Shown one piece after another: positions 61,885-64,000 of a stretch of 64,000 bases of DNA. The position numbers were made by a program, and so were the translations under genes. Within the stretch, counting starts at the first letter, position 1. Each line of letters starts with the position of its first letter. The stretch spans positions 12,567,501 through 12,631,500 of the forward strand of contig CM059582.1 in the NCBI GenBank assembly GCA_030407085.1, read 5' to 3'. A model generated the notes under the pieces. The model was not told the DNA's origin and ran no database searches. It saw only the letters and a list, made by a program, of their open reading frames with translations. The stretch is from Trichopria drosophilae. Its lineage: Eukaryota > Arthropoda > Insecta > Hymenoptera > Diapriidae.

Positions 61885-64000
61885 TATAGTTAAATGTAAT
61901 TTTATTTTGTAAATTTTATCCACGCCATCTGAAAGAACCACCCCATAACCAGTCGGTTATGGACCTTTCGATACTTGTGTAGTTTTTTCCTGTTAATTCT
62001 ACAGGGTTGAAATACATATTCGAAATTCAGTAATATCGGCGTCAAAGGTTTAATTGGACCACTATCCTTAATTACCTAATCAATTTACTGCAGTAGGTAG
62101 TCGTTTTAGCAGATTTTACTATCGTTTTCTGTCATTGTGTGCTTACAGTCAAGCAACTGGTATGTGCAAGAATAAAAGAAGTGATTTAGTCAGCATTAAG
62201 TCGAAAAATTAAAAAATTAGCTATATATTACCAATTGTTGGTCAACATGTCCATTTTTCCAAATTCAAAATTTGATCTATCCGAAAAATGCCCTGTATCG
62301 TAATTATTTCTACTGATGTCTTTACTTATGGTAATTTGACCTTAATTTTAGGTAAATAAGATGTGGTCGAGAGCATCTTTCACCCTGAAAGAAATTCGGA
62401 AAGAGGTAATTCTACCCTATTTGGGTACCACACTGCGAAATTCTGTAGCAAACAGCATCATTAATAAAATTCTATTCTTAGCTCGAAGTAACTAACTAAA
62501 GTAGTAAATAAATGAACTAATCAATCAATGCATACGGTATTTGTCAGAATTATCAATCTCAGCGGAACGAGGAAGTTGGTGTCAACTCTGGTCCTAAACT
62601 TTCTTTAGATTTATCGTTGTTAATTATTCAACGCCTATATACGAGATTGTGGCAGACTCATAAGTGCAGATTAGGGTCATAGAGAATCCCAATGCTTTCG
62701 CACTTCTCTAATCGAGTCAAGCATACCAGTGACCGATCGACCTCCTGTGGGACACCGAGCGTGATGTCTGATCGTATCAAGTCACTGTAGCTCCGTATGT
62801 GGTATACGCGCATGTCAACTCCATTACACCATTAACACGCAAGATATTGAATTCAGGCCGTTGCTTATTAGTCCTGTGCTTCTGTATATATTACTACAAA
62901 TATTCATATTTTCTGTCAATATTTCACCAACGCGGAAATCATATTAGCTAGGAAAAAGTCCACCTTTCGTTACTTTCTACTCTTGCTTGTATAATTAATG
63001 AATCCGTGCGGTACGCAGTTTACGTATCCGGTAATCAAATAATGTCATTTGCTTTGGCTAACCTATATTTATATAAATTGATTTCCAGAGAGAACGACTT
63101 TGAATGATGGCACTGAATCGCGAATTATTTTAAATTATACTGACTTACAAAATTTAACTTTGGCATTGGTTTGTAGTCTTTTTGCATATTTCGAATAATT
63201 TTGTGACGAAAGAAAGTTTCTTTTTTAACCATTTCAGTATCATATCACTTGTTTTCAACCCGAATAAATACTTCGGGGAAAACACTGCCATTTTCAATAG
63301 TAGGACCTCTTACGTAAAAAATAGCATATTGTGCTACTAGGGAGCAAAATAACTTGTTAAATACCTATTCTGATGCCTCGTTCATCATAATATTTTCTTA
63401 CACGAGAATGCCAAATGCATAATGTGCATAATGTTATAACAATAAGAAGTTCATTTATATTATATAACATGATTTCATAGTAATCAAATATTATACCTTA
63501 TTATATCTTTTGAAAACTACATGAAGAAAAGAAAATTAATAGAGTAACGAAAACATTTACTCGATTGCAGTTTGTTCATGGATATTCTTATTTTGATCCC
63601 TAGGTAGAGAAATTGCTATTTTCCACCCGTGATATAGGGAGCAAAGTAGTATTTTGCACTCAGAGTGTGAAAAAAATATGGCAAAATCTCATTTTTACTA
63701 AATAATTAAATAATAATTGTCAAACGCCAATTTTTTGCTACAAAGAAAAACGATTGTCAAAATTCATAAATTTTTGTTCATTTAATCTGACCGGCAAAAA
63801 TGTCTGTTAATTAATAATGTTTTTAAGATTTTAATATGTTTCTAGAACGTTTTGTAAACGTCGTTGACATGGAACGTTTTCAAAACATTTCTGTAAAGTT
63901 TTAAGCAAATTACCAAAAATTGGTGCTATTCATCTGATCAAAATATTCTAAAAATATTCGAATAAATATTTCCGAAACAATACTGCGCATTTTAAAAGTA
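61885..64000. other. Non-coding DNA with a GC-richer patch
   Basis: Mostly AT-rich. 62650-62840 is noticeably richer in GC, without a long open frame or tRNA-like fold. A further copy of the GCCATCTGAAAGAACCACCCC-type block, related to 21911 and 47247, is near 61923. Confidence 0.4.

Overview
The window looks like an AT-rich insect chromosome, possibly hymenopteran. It has spliced genes with long introns, GT-AG exon borders, decayed non-LTR retrotransposons, many foldback/MITE elements and short TTAGG-like runs. No bacterial operons, rRNA, tRNA or CRISPR arrays were seen. Species assignment is inference.

Genes. The best-supported host gene is a divergent mitochondrial porin (VDAC) paralogue on the minus strand at 24371-32893. 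Four exons with consensus splice sites join in phase to a 299-residue beta-barrel protein with a 16-residue N-terminal extension and no GLK motif. On the plus strand, two Ser/Pro/Arg-rich exons (13708-13917, 23354-23588) join in phase and belong to an unrecognised larger gene. A possible terminal exon lies at 47937-48068; if it belongs, the porin gene sits antisense inside its intron. A short minus-strand exon at 16542-16624 resembles the end of a PDGF/VEGF cystine knot. A broken odorant-receptor-like fragment lies at 48490-48920.

Retrotransposons. 36206-40127 is an apparently full-length, uninterrupted R2-superclade element (R4/Dong-like), with reverse transcriptase, CCHC and restriction-like endonuclease. 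It lies directly after an (A)n(TAA)n tract, and its reading frame starts before the first ATG. Older fragments are at 11600-12630, 14430-16065 (minus, split by a long CT microsatellite), 17490-17830 (minus, RNase H) and 34785-35095 (minus).

Non-autonomous elements fill most of the rest. Some are long inverted repeats (9.4, 11.0, 19.7, 21.2, 25.5, 43.6 and 52.6-57.1 kb). Others have TA target duplications (13.1 and 44.3 kb), and one has an 8-bp duplication nested in a related element (6.56 kb). Several are built from dense copies of one private short word in both orientations (AGTACTG, GCCGACA, ATATCACA, GAGTGAA, GTTGA and others). A 953/1154-bp repeat occurs at both ends of the window. Two words recur across otherwise different elements: CTGTTACTACTT, always in inverted pairs, and a YY1/Pho-like AAAATGGCGG.

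The genes do not form a pathway. The most unusual content is the word-repeat element class and the paired-word motif.
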